Source of the DNA: Alloascoidea africana
Lineage: Eukaryota; Ascomycota; Alloascoideomycetes; Alloascoideales; Alloascoideaceae
Reading direction: 5' to 3'
Length of the DNA stretch: 64,000 bases
NCBI GenBank assembly: GCA_030581615.1
Contig: JAKTTT010000033.1
Coordinates: 1 to 64,000, forward strand
Position 1 is the first letter of the stretch; the number at the start of each line of letters is the position of its first letter. This document shows, piece by piece, positions 55,339 through 64,000 of the stretch. Made by a program: the position numbers and the translations under genes. Under the pieces are notes generated by a model, which saw nothing but the letters and a program-made list of their open reading frames with translations, made no database searches and was not told the DNA's origin.

Positions 55339-56767
55339 TTAGAATAAGCCAGCAATAGCTACACTAGTTATTGCCAATACGGCGAAAGTTCCGAGAATCC
55401 ATTTTAATGGGGATATAGAAATTGAGACATTGATTGTAGAGTTTTCCTCCTCGTCATTTTTTTCATCGGCCTGATTATCGGTTTTTCTAGGACTGCCTCT
55501 TCTAGGAGAATCCCTATATATCGATCTAGTCCTGGTGGCAGGATATGTGCCGTTGGCCCCAGGATGCCCTTTTCCTTGAGATGATCCGGGAATAGCACAA
55601 GTGATAACTTTCCCTTGAACAATGCGTTGCATTTTGTGCTTCCAAGAATCGCAATCAAATGCAGCGGCTCCTGTGTTGACTTTGGCATCTCCTTTAACGA
55701 TTTCGAGACTTTCCATTTTGAAATTATTAAACAATCCATCGAAACTAATTGCTCCACCGACTGTTTTCAAATTCGGAAATCCCTCGATTGTTGAAAGTCC
55801 CAAGTTTTTCGAAACAATAAAGCCACCTCCAATGTGTTTTAAATCTTTGAACGAGACCGATTCTAAGGTGTTATCTAAAATGCTCAAGGTGGTTCCTACA
55901 TAGTCCAATTTAGGAAGACTCAAAGTATGAAGTTCATTGTTCATAAATTCGGCAGTTTGTTCCACCTCTTCTAGTTTATCCATTTGTAGAGAAGAGACTT
56001 TGCTGATTGTAATATTTTCAACTGATACTATATTCGGGAAAGAGACGCTGGGGGACACATCGTTATCTGAAATTTGCAGTGATCCATGAATACTTGTTAC
56101 CAACATGTTGACACTTTTCAGAGCCCTATTATTTTTCAATTGGAAAGAATCAGCTTCTGTATTTTTAAAGATATCATCACCAATTGATGATAGAGCAGTA
56201 TCCACAATTTTGATTTTGTTTACTTTGGTTATTCCTCTTGAAGCCTCAACCTTGTCCATTAGGGGCAAAACCACCAAAATGATTGAATCAACAGATGTAA
56301 GCTGTGGGATCAAAATTGTTCTCAATTGTCTCAAAGTATGGATTTTGAATTCTCCTCCAATGGATTCCAATCTTGGTAAAGAAATTGACTTGATATATTC
56401 TGCATCCTGTAGAATAAAATTACCGCTGACGTTTTGAAGATTCACCAATGTAAAATCTTGATCAGGATACTCGGCGCTTACCACAATAGAGCCTGTAAAA
56501 GATACACAATTTGAAATATGGTTCAGATCATTCTCATTTCGAATAGAATAGGGTTCTTGAGTGTGAACACAATGGTCCAAATCGCTACCCGCATCATTTG
56601 GTGTTTCTGTTTACGATAAAGTTGGGTTAGATATTTCCATGTTTCAAGGCCATATTTTACTGAGAAATAAGAAAAAGCGATTTACCTCCAACATCAAACG
56701 AATGGATTCCTGATGCTCCAAGTAGGGCGCTAATGAGATACAAGCCAGAAAACTTAAGCGCTCTCAT
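55339..56767 (-). CDS. Ecm33/Sps2-family GPI-type cell wall protein
   Basis: Cell-surface glycoprotein of the Ecm33/Pst1/Sps2 family, needed for wall integrity. Minus-strand exon 1 is 56686-56767, coding a signal peptide (MRALKFSGLYLISALLGASG), and exon 2 is 55339-56606. The intron is 79 nt with branch TCTAACC. The protein has 449 residues. The body is a receptor-L-like leucine-rich solenoid with recurring units (ISLPRLESIGGEF, LSLPKLDYVGTTL, FPNLKTVGGAI) and a conserved paired cysteine pattern (AFDCDSWKHKM ... VITCAIPG). The C-terminus is hydrophobic (LKWILGTFAVLAITSVAIAG), as in GPI precursors, but the segment before it is unusually basic and acidic (RRGSPRKTDNQADEKNDEEE) rather than Ser/Thr-rich. 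Confidence 0.88.
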
Positions 56768-57548
56768 TATAAACACAAATCAGACAAAAAAAAAAGGGTA
56801 AAATTGTGTGTTTATATATATCTTGATCGAAAAATCACGTTGAGAAACCAATGAAAAAAGAATATTTGACCTTTGAGATATCAGTAATAAATATCAAAGA
56901 TATCAAATGATGATTATGATGATGATGATGATGGGGGGAAGTGCAATACAATCTCAATTAAAAAAGAAATGGAAAGAAAAGGAAAGGCATGTTCGAAATT
57001 TGAATGCTTTTTTATACTTGTGATCACAAATGCACCATCCATAAAACACCCAGATGTATTTGAACAAGCACAAAAACTAAAACTAAAATAATAAAAGCAA
57101 AAAAAATTGGGCATCCTAAATAGGAATACATGCAATGAGATAACCACATTTAACACTAGTCTACTGTATTTATCTCAAATGATGATAAAAAATTCCGTCT
57201 TCTTTTTTTGGGGTTTTTTTTTCGGGGGGTTTTATATTTTGTCATTGATTGATTGATTGGTTTTTAAAAGAGTGAATAAATCATAGTCACATCAAGAGAT
57301 CATCATAAAACATATCCTTTTCCTAATGGTTTTAAGTTATGACCATTTCATGTTCATAAATGGAAGAAGAAGAAAAATCACTGATTCACAATCAAAAAGG
57401 AAAAAAGAGCGTTAAAAAAAAAAGGGTGTCACCTTTCAAAGTATACAAACCACAAACAACTAATAAAATTAAGAAAAAATGGTTGAATGTGAATCCCCCC
57501 AAAACGAGAAAATTTCACACATTGTAGAGATTAACTTTTTATTTTTTT
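56768..57548. other. AT-rich intergenic with short microsatellites
   Basis: Spacer between two minus-strand genes. Contains (GAT)n at about 56908-56932 and homopolymer runs; no gene recognised. Confidence 0.6.
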
Positions 57549-60500
57549 TCATACTTTTTCACTTTTATGTGAATACCTTTTTTTCGAATTTTCCGGTCTT
57601 TTCATAGGGGTCAAACCACTTGTTGTCGTGGCCATATCGATGTTTGATATAGATTGATGATGAGGATGACGACGAGTAGATACAGATGCAGGTGCAGGCG
57701 CAGCAACATTAGGCATTAGTTTCGGGATGCTATTGCTGATTCCAGTTGCACTTTTAGGTGGAGGAGCTGGAGGTGGGAACGATGGAGGTGTAGGCACAAG
57801 TTTTGATTCAATAGAGGTCAAACTGAGATCGGGCTTGTGATTGTAATGGCCTGATTTGGAAATCGATGACGGAGGTATAGATCTACCAGTTTGTGTTTGT
57901 GTTTGTGCGTGCACTTGTGATTGTGATTGTGATTGTGATTGTGATTGTGATTGTGATTGTGATCGGAAACGTGGAGGAATGGCCCGCTCAAAATTGTCAA
58001 CCCCCGTATTGCCATTTGCCCTATCAATTTTCAACTTCCAATAGGCATGAGCAGCATCTGGGAGTTGGGCCTCTTTTGAAATTTCCTCATTTACATTTGC
58101 ACCATTCAACAACAATAACTCAACCAATGAAAAAACAAACTTGCTATTGTTAGTTTCACATCTTTTACATTCCTCCACTAAAGAATATTGGATCAAAGGT
58201 AAGATTGTATGTTTAGATGTTATCACTTTTTGTTTAATGTTTGCACCACTTGCCAAGCATTGTAAAATCCCATAAAGATCATAAAGTTTTGTACTTTTGA
58301 TAAGTTGAATATCTGGATCAAATGTGACCACTTTTCCACCATTTGAATTTGAATTCATATTTTTAGAATCTGCTGATAGTGAAGAAGGCGATGCAACAAA
58401 CATTTTATATTCATATTTTTCCGATATAAAGTTTGATCTTTCTTCAACTGAACATGAGGAATCAATTTTTTTATCCTTTGGTAATTTATATTCATAAATT
58501 TTATTCAACTTTTGATTCGAAACATGACCAAGTAATTCCACAACTTCTGGAGTAAACGATTTCACATCGAGATTTAAAGATCGGATTTTGGAAATATGTG
58601 TTCCAAGAGATCTATGGATCCCACTACATTCGATACAATAGATACCAAGGAGATTTAATGATATCCAATCGACCGATTTTGTAGAACCACAATCACAACA
58701 AATCGCATTACTGGGATCAGCAGCCCTCACTTTTTGTAAATATGGAGTCATTGAGCCGTTGTTTATTGGTGAAGGTCCAGGCGACTTTGGTACAGGGGAA
58801 AGCGGCGTTGGTTGACCTCCTCCTCCTCCTCCACCATTATGAGGACTTAAAGACGTTGTCAATTTGCCCAACTTGCTAAATTTATTTGGATCCCCTGGTA
58901 GTAATAAAGGATATGTCTTTTTCACTATTGGTCTTCTTGGACTGGAAACAACCCTTATAAGTCCAGCATTTCTTAGACCTCCTCCACTTTCATTCTTGTC
59001 AAAAATTGACTGAATACTATGATCACCACCATGTTTTTGAACCTTGAGCGTACTGGCACTGCCGCCACCACTATTATGTCCTTCTTCTTCATCAGCATGA
59101 ACATTGATATCCCCTAAACTCGAAGAGATTGCACTTGTAGTAATATTGATCCAATCATTCATATCTGCCTCGCTCATCGCTTGGAAAACACGTTTATAAC
59201 TGGGAGTGACCACTTCAAAACAAAACCTTCGTTCCGAATTTCGAGCCTCTCTTACACACGCCATACTAAGATGTATAGGATCATTATGAAGATCCATGGT
59301 TCCTTGCTTCCAATTACTGTATTCACACAGTTTGCCATCTGAAACCACTACCCAGTACTTGTGCCAACCAATTTTGTTCAGATTAAGTGGATCGTTAAGT
59401 CCTCCCGGTTTGGACATGGCCCATAACAATCCTTCTTTTTTGGGTACATCATTCGTATCGTTTGTAATGTATGATTCGTGATGTTGTTGTTGTGCAAGGT
59501 TATATTGCTCCGTGCCACTAATTGTAGCTCTTCGTTTATTCTCTTCTGATAGCTTTACACTTCTGTTGTTAACATTCCCAGTAAATTGGAGATTATCCAT
59601 GTTGTTGCTATTGGTAGTACCACCACTCATTCCATTGCCATCAGGTTGGGTTACTTCTTCACCACCAACAATAGCATTCAACTCCGAAATGGTTGTGGAC
59701 CGTTCCAGAGCCCTTCGTTTAATCTCCCGATCACTTCTAATCTTTGTCCAATTTTTATTCGCATTTGAAATCGCATTGAAAACATCGTTTAATCGTGTAC
59801 CATGGGTTTTCAACTGTTCACCAAGAGTTGAAAACCTATCGAGACGGTTCTTGGCATATTTCGAACAACTATACACAAGTCCATCCACTTTACGACCATC
59901 TGTAATGTCATACATGAATAGCAAGTAATCCAGTCTTGTCAATTCAAAACTCTTTCGTTTTTCGAAATATTTGAACTCATTGGGTTTTTTCCGAAGACCG
60001 CTGCTTCCCCCGATATTACCACTGTTGTTGTTGTTATTATTATTATTACTACTGATATTAATATTATTGGTGTTGTTGATATTATTATTGGTGTTGTTAC
60101 TGTTGATACTGCTGTTATTGTTCATTGAACTCACGGTAGCGCTTTGTTGACCAGCCACAGCAGCGGCGGTGTAGTAATCAAAATCAGCAGCGCCAACACC
60201 ACCACCAACTTCATTCCCAGGGCTCGTTCCCTTTTCATTTTTGGTGGAAAGGTATCGACTAACCCAACTGTAATACTCCCTTGATTCTTCCTCAAAGTCT
60301 TTCTTGTGCTGTTCGAAAGCTTTAATATCCGAGTAATAAATCCGCTTAAATGGTTCCACAATGTTGTCATTCAAATTTCTCGCATCCGATTCTGTCAGTT
60401 TCATAAGTTCGGATTCATAAGAGTTGAAAAATTCTTTGACGATCTTGGCAAGACCCGGTATTCCTTCCACCGTTGTTAATTCATTAAGAGACATTAGTAA

Positions 60501-61540
60501 TTCGCGGTGTAATCTTGTATATTCAAGAGAATGCTCATACAGAGCAGAGCTTTTTTTCACCACTTTTTTAATTAGTGGTTTCATTGAAGCGGCTTTTTTC
60601 TCTAAAGAAGATATCGTTGCTCTGAATACTGGGCCATCTCCCAAGTTATCAGGCGTAGACTTTGCCTTTGAAGAATTTGTCGTTTCCAATGGTCCGATTG
60701 AATCTGTTTTACGGGGCGGCGGTCCAGGTGGCAGCTGCTGTGGCAGCTGTTGAAGCAATGTCACTTCTGAGCGACAATCCTGTATCCAGAAAGAAAAACT
60801 GGAAAGAGTTTGTAGTCTATGGTCCCGTTTATCGTACTCTGCGAAGCAGCATGAATTCAACCATCCGCCGTACTTGTTTTGGGGCTGTGTTTGACTGTTC
60901 CATTTCCAAAGCCAGGAGAATTCCACCGTCTTGTCTTTGAAAGTAACATTTGTAATTGATTCCGGTGTGTTTTCATTATTGAGAAGCAACAGGGGGCTTT
61001 CAAAGTTTGAATTGGAATTAGCATTAGCACTAGCATTTGAGGAAATGCTCACATCACCAAGTAGAGATACACTTGTCTCTTTCTGTATATTGGGGTTATG
61101 GAACAACTCATTGCTGATGAAGTTGTTTAGATTTGCAGAAGAGTCCTTGTCTACAAACGTCAGGCCAGTTACGAGTAAAGAATCTGGAGAATCCAGTGCT
61201 ATTGAGATTCTAAAGTCAAAGTAGAAAGAGGAGGAGGCTCGTTTCAACGGCAGTTTGAATAAAGTGGATTCCAAGTCTTCTGGGTTCTAGATACAGACCT
61301 TTAGCAAACAGCAGTAAGATTCAAAGCAAACAAAGTACTTACTTGTATGAACTCAGCCAGTATGCCATCTCTACCTTGTATTCTTACAGAGTTATCAATG
61401 TTCAAAGCCAGATGGAACAGGTGTGAGCCTCGTGCATACTGAATGTGATCTTCGTAAATATCACAAGAGACGATTTTGAATCTATCATCTCTTGCAAAAA
61501 CAGCAGGTTCAGCAGGCTGTTTGCTGCTTGCCGACCCCAT
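57549..61540 (-). CDS. BAR-PH-ArfGAP protein with predicted N-myristoylation
   Basis: Arf GTPase-activating protein of the ACAP/centaurin-beta type (related to fission yeast Csx2), probably acting in membrane trafficking. Minus-strand exon 1 is 61343-61540 and exon 2 is 57549-61286; 56-nt intron, donor GTAAGT; 1311 residues. Order: an N-terminal MGSASSKQ, which fits the myristoylation consensus MGxxxS(K); a BAR-like helical region at about 288-411; a PH domain at about 681-788 (EGLLWAMSK ... WHKYWVVVSDGKLCEYSNW); and a PH-following ArfGAP zinc finger near 928 (CDCGSTKSVDWISLNLLGIY, CIECSGIHRSLGTHISKIR). An ankyrin-like piece (LVELLLLNGANVNEE) comes near 1118. Asn-rich and Gln-Ser repeat tracts lie between domains, and the tail is Pro-rich. 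It is longer than human ACAPs (about 740-830). Confidence 0.9.
57915..57962. repeat. Hexanucleotide microsatellite (TTGTGA)x8 in coding sequence
   Basis: Eight perfect copies of TTGTGA inside the ArfGAP gene. On the coding strand they encode alternating Gln-Ser. A unit of six nucleotides keeps the frame when copy number changes. Confidence 0.9.
60013..60125. repeat. Trinucleotide tract encoding poly-Asn
   Basis: Mixed ATT/GTT (coding strand AAT/AAC) repeats between the BAR and PH regions of the ArfGAP protein, coding an Asn-rich linker with interspersed Ser, Ile and Thr. Confidence 0.8.
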
Positions 61541-62115
61541 TTATTTATTTACTTGTTTTTTTTTTTTTGTTTGTGTGAGTGTGTGTGTGTGGTTATTTTT
61601 TGATTAAGGTGGTGGAAGGATTTCTTCTCATGTACAACTTGGACAGATGGAAAGAAGGCGATCAGATAAATTAATACCAGGTAAAACCAAAACTGAACAA
61701 AAATTGTAACACAGGTGAATAATGGGTACTAGTTTGCTGTCACAGATGGTAATGATCATGAGAGAGAGAGAGAGAGACGCCAAAAACTTTAACGAGTTCA
61801 AAAACCGAATCTCTTGCTACTAGCGAAGGTGACTTTTCTTTTGTAAACCAAGGAGAAACACTATGAAATTGCGTCATGTCATGAACATCTAGACAAGTTT
61901 ACAAAAATGTCTCAGTCGAGAGGCAAAGAGAGGTTCCTCCTAATTCTACACAAGGAATGCTACTTGTATAGTTCTACAATTATTAGAATGGGAGAAAAAA
62001 GATTGTAAAATAAGTGAATTAATTAGTTTATCTAAACCAAAACCCCAAATATATAATGAAGTTAACAAAAACTCCTAAACGTCAAAAAGATAAAGTCTAT
62101 GAAGAGATTGTCAAT
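61541..62115. other. intergenic with GT and GA microsatellites
   Basis: Upstream region of the ArfGAP gene. It has a poly-T run at about 61557-61568, a GT run at about 61571-61592 and (GA)n at 61760-61777. No gene recognised. Confidence 0.6.
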
Positions 62116-62362
62116 TTACAACAAAAGGGCGGCAAGACCAGCAACGGCGGCACCGGCAACACCAGCAGAGATGACCTGGTTGTTTGAGGCAGCGTTGGAA
62201 GGAGTGGTTCCATTGGTACCGTTGGTACTAAATACCCAGTGTTAGTGACTTTGGAATCAAGATGGGCATATAGTGTTCGGTATCAACTTACGAGTTGGTG
62301 CCGTTATGGGCAGCAACGGCAGAGACAGCAGCAAGGGCGACGAAAACGGTCTTGAATTGCAT
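62116..62362 (-). CDS. Small GPI-type cell wall protein, 60 residues
   Basis: A very short secreted wall protein. Minus-strand exon 1 is 62292-62362 and exon 2 is 62116-62227; the 64-nt intron has donor GTAAGT and splits a Ser codon. The product starts with a clear signal peptide (MQFKTVFVALAAVSAVAA). It then has a short Asn/Thr-rich stretch with three NGT/NST N-glycosylation sites, and ends in an Ala/Gly/Leu hydrophobic tail (VISAGVAGAAVAGLAALLL) preceded by small polar residues, a classic GPI addition signal. After processing only about 20-25 residues would remain, resembling Ccw12-type mini wall proteins. Codon use is strongly biased, suggesting high expression. The open frames are too short to be found without splicing. 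Confidence 0.8.
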
Positions 62363-63736
62363 TTTTGATAAGATGTGTGTATAGATTATTAGTGATAGGA
62401 ACTTGGGCTGTTCTGCGATTAAGCGATTAGAAGACTTTGGTCTGTGTGATGGGGGAGAGAAGGAGAAGAAAAGGAAGGAGAGGAAGGAACGCTTTTATAT
62501 AGCGCGCGCATTCTCTTCCAAATTTTTTTTTTTTCAGTTCAGGTGTGTAGAAGGTGAGTCAGGCGTGACGCGTCCGCACACTCGGCGTTATCATGCTCCT
62601 CCCAACTTTATCCGGCCGGCGTCGCGATCCAGCCAGACCGCCCGGCCGTGAGGATCCATCGGGCCCGCAATCTAGCCTCCAGCGAGCCGTCTTGTCTGTT
62701 TCAGGAGCAGGAGCAGGAGCAGCAGGAGCAGGAGCAGGCTGGCGGCGGGCTGGCGACGGGCTGGTGCTGGGGGAAAGGGACCGTTCCTTCTGTTTCGTAC
62801 CCGTCCCTTTCGGTCCGCCCGTGCCATGCCATCATTCTGAGCACGGGCGTGTCGACTTTTTTCCTCCAGAGCGAGAGCGAGAGCGAGAGCGAGAAAGAGA
62901 AAGAGAGATAGCGCCCGCCTTGCCATATTCCTCGCCTATCCACTTGGACATTTTCCTCTTGGTGCTCTTCGGCCCGGTATAGGCCATCCATAGAGACCTG
63001 GGGCACCATTGCTTTTTTCCTATTTCCCTTTTTCCCTTTTTCTGTGTATACCACGTCGCGTATATAGAGATCATCTGTAGATTAGTGTTAATGCACTAAA
63101 AAGCGTATACACACACATGTGAGCGGATGAACTTGGTTCTCATTTCTCTTCCTGACAAGTTACAGTTTATTAATTACAAATTTTGGAACAGATAAGCGAA
63201 GAAGCTTTTTCTTTTTCTTTTTTATTTTTGATGGTTGTGTTTATCGCTCATACCATACCAGTGAACGTGCGAGTACACACCATCATTCCGAATGGAAATG
63301 AATACTTTAAAACAGAAAAGCGCTGTTTATGCCCGCGCCATACCAGACCATTCATATCCATTCATACCCATTCCCTTTGCTTAAATCCTCCCTCCTCTGT
63401 GACGTGATTGGAACCACCGTTCTCGAAATCGGTGTTTGTCTAGCCCAGACAATAATCTACTTTGCTCAAGCACATGCCCGCAGCCAATCTATCTCATAGA
63501 TGTTATCATATCATCCAGTGAAAATATATTCTCATCCATCCTTGTTTCATATCCCCTTTCTCTCTCTCTCGTATTACTCATCCTCTACTAAGAACTTCTC
63601 TCTTCTCCTTCTACTAAACACCCATACACCTATCCAGAATGGCTTTCAACTTTCTCTTTTCCCAAAAAATTGAGACTGAAAAGTACAACTGATCTCAGAA
63701 TCATATTGTGCTGTGTGATATTCAAAATCAATATAG
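62363..63736. other. divergent promoter region with GC-rich island
   Basis: Region between the GPI protein gene and the RPAP1-like gene. ACGCGT is at 62568-62573. A GC-rich island covers about 62580-62840. It includes a GGAGCA-type repeat (62703-62738) and a GAGAGC/GAGAAA repeat (about 62868-62910). Frames across the island (up to 129 codons) are repeat translations and not credible. Confidence 0.6.
63639..63692 (+). other. Possible upstream ORF of the RPAP1-like gene
   Basis: A complete 17-codon frame (MAFNFLFSQKIETEKYN, stop) lies 44 bp before the RPAP1-like ATG. If it is in the mRNA leader, it could lower translation of the main frame; if the transcript starts later, it is irrelevant. Confidence 0.35.
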
Positions 63737-64000
63737 ATGGACTTTTTCATAGGCGATATAGTTGAGCATGATCCTCCACCTCCTCCAACTATCCCTGTTT
63801 TCAACGTTGTTCCTCAACCACAAAGTGATAATGATGATGAGCCAGAGCCTAAGCAAAAAAATACAAAAGTGAGATCATCAGTGAGAGGATTCCCAGCGCA
63901 TAATACAAGAGAAAGGAAAACTCCATCAAAATGGCAACAGCGGTTGAAACAGCGAGGAATGGCACCAACCACTTCCCCTACCACCACCACCACCACCACA
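63737..64000 (+). CDS. RBA50: RPAP1/Rba50-like RNA polymerase II assembly factor (5' part)
   Basis: N-terminal 88 codons of a gene cut by the window edge. The start MDFFIGDIVEHD matches the N-terminus of yeast Rba50 (MDLLGDIVEKD). The conserved RPAP1-N motif follows: GFPAHNTRERKTPSKWQQRL, compare GFPxxxxxxxxSxWKKRL. An acidic stretch (DNDDEPEPKQ) lies between the two and a Thr-rich run begins at the edge. RPAP1 proteins help assemble and import RNA polymerase II. The call rests on two short motifs in the right order; the body of the protein is outside the window. Confidence 0.75.
   Translation, partial: MDFFIGDIVEHDPPPPPTIPVFNVVPQPQSDNDDEPEPKQKNTKVRSSVRGFPAHNTRERKTPSKWQQRLKQRGMAPTTSPTTTTTTT

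Noticed and set aside
62593-62982. Overlapping 80-129 codon frames before the RPAP1-like gene
   Set aside because: They translate GGAGCA and GAGAGC repeats; simple-sequence DNA, not genes.

Overview
This window is a 64 kb piece of an ascomycete yeast nuclear chromosome (Saccharomycotina). Compact protein genes match budding-yeast families one by one (RAD3, HFI1, CDC45, SEN2, OCT1, ERG9, ERG27, SEC5, YAP1, MAK10). CTG clearly reads leucine at conserved positions of enolase, so this is neither a CTG-Ser nor a CTG-Ala yeast. Introns are unusually common for a budding yeast: 15 of the 26 protein genes called have at least one, several have three or four, and some exons are only 5 to 19 nt long. 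Donors are GTAAGT/GTGAGY/GTATGT-like with variants, branch sites are TACTAAC/TCTAAC-like, and introns are mostly 50-250 nt. That points to a lineage outside Saccharomycetaceae; I cannot name the species. I saw no transposon, LTR element, virus-like element or CRISPR array.

Layout. 1-3631: gene-poor, with one tRNA-Glu(UUC). 3632-6640: RAD3 and a CYSTM-type tail-anchored protein. 6641-9290: gene-poor. 9291-13760: enolase, a four-exon CTR2-type copper transporter and a KRE2/KTR mannosyltransferase. 16021-21165: a G1 cyclin and the SAGA subunit HFI1/ADA1. 21613-26679 (minus): a kinesin-14-like protein with a degenerate motor (VIK1/CIK1 type) and a PHO4-type bHLH factor. 28873-39407 (minus): ATG37, RPL12, MAK10, YAP1, an unrecognised two-exon gene and a peroxisomal dienoyl-CoA isomerase. 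39602-46044 (plus): OCT1, ERG9, SEN2. 46100-55054: LCL2, CDC45, an unrecognised three-exon gene, ERG27 and SEC5. 55339-62362 (minus): an ECM33-family protein, a giant BAR-PH-ArfGAP protein and a 60-residue GPI-type wall protein. 63737-end: the 5' end of an RPAP1/RBA50-like gene.

The genes do not form one pathway. Small themes are two sterol genes (ERG9, ERG27), two peroxisome-linked genes (ATG37, dienoyl-CoA isomerase), secretion and wall genes (SEC5, KTR, ECM33-like, GPI protein, ArfGAP, LCL2), and transcription or cell-cycle genes (RAD3, HFI1, YAP1, PHO4-like, cyclin, CDC45).

Nothing here looks like a wholly new system. The points most worth a second look are the pseudo-motor kinesin with its spliced C-terminal exons, the HomolD/HomolE-like promoter of RPL12, the very short exons, a predicted N-myristoylated BAR-PH-ArfGAP, and two unrecognised spliced genes. 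All exon joins were deduced by hand from reading frame, splice signals and family similarity; RNA evidence would settle them.
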